Source: Nocardia australiensis (lineage in GTDB: Bacteria; Actinomycetota; Actinomycetes; Mycobacteriales; Mycobacteriaceae). From it: a stretch of 64,000 nt of DNA. Within the stretch, counting starts at the first letter, position 1. Every line of letters starts with the position of its first letter. The notes beneath the pieces were generated by a model, which was not told the origin of the DNA, searched no databases, and saw nothing but the letters and a program-made list of their open reading frames with translations. The stretch is from NCBI RefSeq assembly GCF_020733705.1, contig NZ_JAJFZM010000001.1, positions 2,108,001-2,172,000 of the forward strand, written 5' to 3'. Positions 63,818 through 64,000 of this stretch are shown here, piece by piece. The translations under genes were made by a program, and so were the position numbers.

Positions 63818-64000
63818 GACTGAACAGACACCCAGTGTCGCCGGTGCCTCCTACGCCGCAGCGGGCGTGGACATCGAGGCCGGCGACCGCGCCGTCGAGT
63901 TGTTCGGACCATTGGCGAAGAAGGCCAGCCGTCCCGAGGTCCAGGGTGGCCTCGGTGGATTCGCCGGACTGTTCGCGCTGAAGGGTGGCTATCGCGAGCC
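63818..64000 (+). CDS. purM: Phosphoribosylformylglycinamidine cyclo-ligase PurM (partial)
   Basis: The first 61 codons are present: [20 protein letters not shown], then [20 protein letters not shown] and [17 protein letters not shown]. These match the PurM N-terminus ([19 protein letters not shown]). PurM makes AIR from FGAM. The gene continues past the right edge. In mycobacteria purM directly follows purF; here it is 6.3 kb away. Confidence 0.95.

Noticed and set aside
63550..63819. 89-codon open frame before purM
   Set aside because: No recognisable domain, start not supported by a ribosome site, and it ends inside the purM start region.

Overview
This window looks like chromosome from a mycolic-acid actinomycete, most likely Nocardia. 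The basis is high GC with many GTG/TTG starts, a complete Mce4-type sterol import operon, a PhoPR-like two-component system, an antigen-85-like esterase, and a gene order that follows my memory of two Mycobacterium tuberculosis regions (mce4-otsA-Rv3489, and purD/purB/ptrB/purSQ/purL/purF/purM). The genus is an inference; no database search was run.

Region 1 (1-14.4 kb) is a sterol-catabolism and uptake locus. A 5'-truncated VapC toxin remnant sits at the left edge. Next come two acyl-CoA dehydrogenases (FadE27/FadE26, ChsE5/ChsE4 type) on the minus strand. Divergent from them are a three-cysteine ferredoxin, an Hsd4A-type dehydrogenase, yrbE4A-yrbE4B-mce4ABCDEF and two Mce-associated membrane proteins. 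Nearly every junction in the mce run is a start/stop overlap. Three good KstR-like palindromes and one weaker one mark the fadE26/fdxD, hsd4A and yrbE4A promoters.

Region 2 (14.4-20.5 kb) holds a PhoR/PhoP-like kinase and regulator, about 580 bp of repeat-rich non-coding DNA, otsA, a 56-aa conserved small protein, an alpha/beta hydrolase and a stand-alone MbtH-like gene. Region 3 (20.5-30.1 kb) has a tRNA-Thr(TGT) followed by two identical 92-bp units carrying degenerate tRNA copies, then a HEAT-like protein, HIT and PH-domain proteins, purD, TetR regulators, an M23 peptidase, an aspartate-type aminotransferase and purB. Copies of an intergenic repeat lie in two convergent gaps here.

Region 4 (30.1-38.3 kb) is the most rearranged part. 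It has a serine-recombinase remnant next to clustered inverted repeats, two small genes of unknown function, a TetR/LLM-oxidoreductase cassette flanked by directly repeated 3' ends of a HIT gene, a second HIT-like fragment, an esterase, ptrB, a probable nitroreductase remnant and a DUF2334 protein. No purC was found where mycobacterial gene order leads one to expect it. Region 5 (38.3-46.7 kb) has gadB beside an internally deleted and fused gadC-like gene, an M20 peptidase, a metallo-hydrolase, purS-purQ, an M18 aminopeptidase and a GT87-type glycosyltransferase.

Region 6 (46.7-64 kb) has purL, two paralogous membrane alpha/beta hydrolases around a YiaAB-type protein, a CPBP protein, a sterol-carrier-like protein, a YhgE/Pip-type exporter and purF. 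A complete peptide-type ABC transporter operon then separates purF from purM, which runs off the right edge. The purine genes present here (purD, B, S, Q, L, F, M) cover the PurF, PurD, PurSQL, PurM and PurB steps. The most unusual findings are the gadC chimera, the HIT-duplication cassette, the tandem tRNA-Thr derivatives and the dispersed intergenic repeat.
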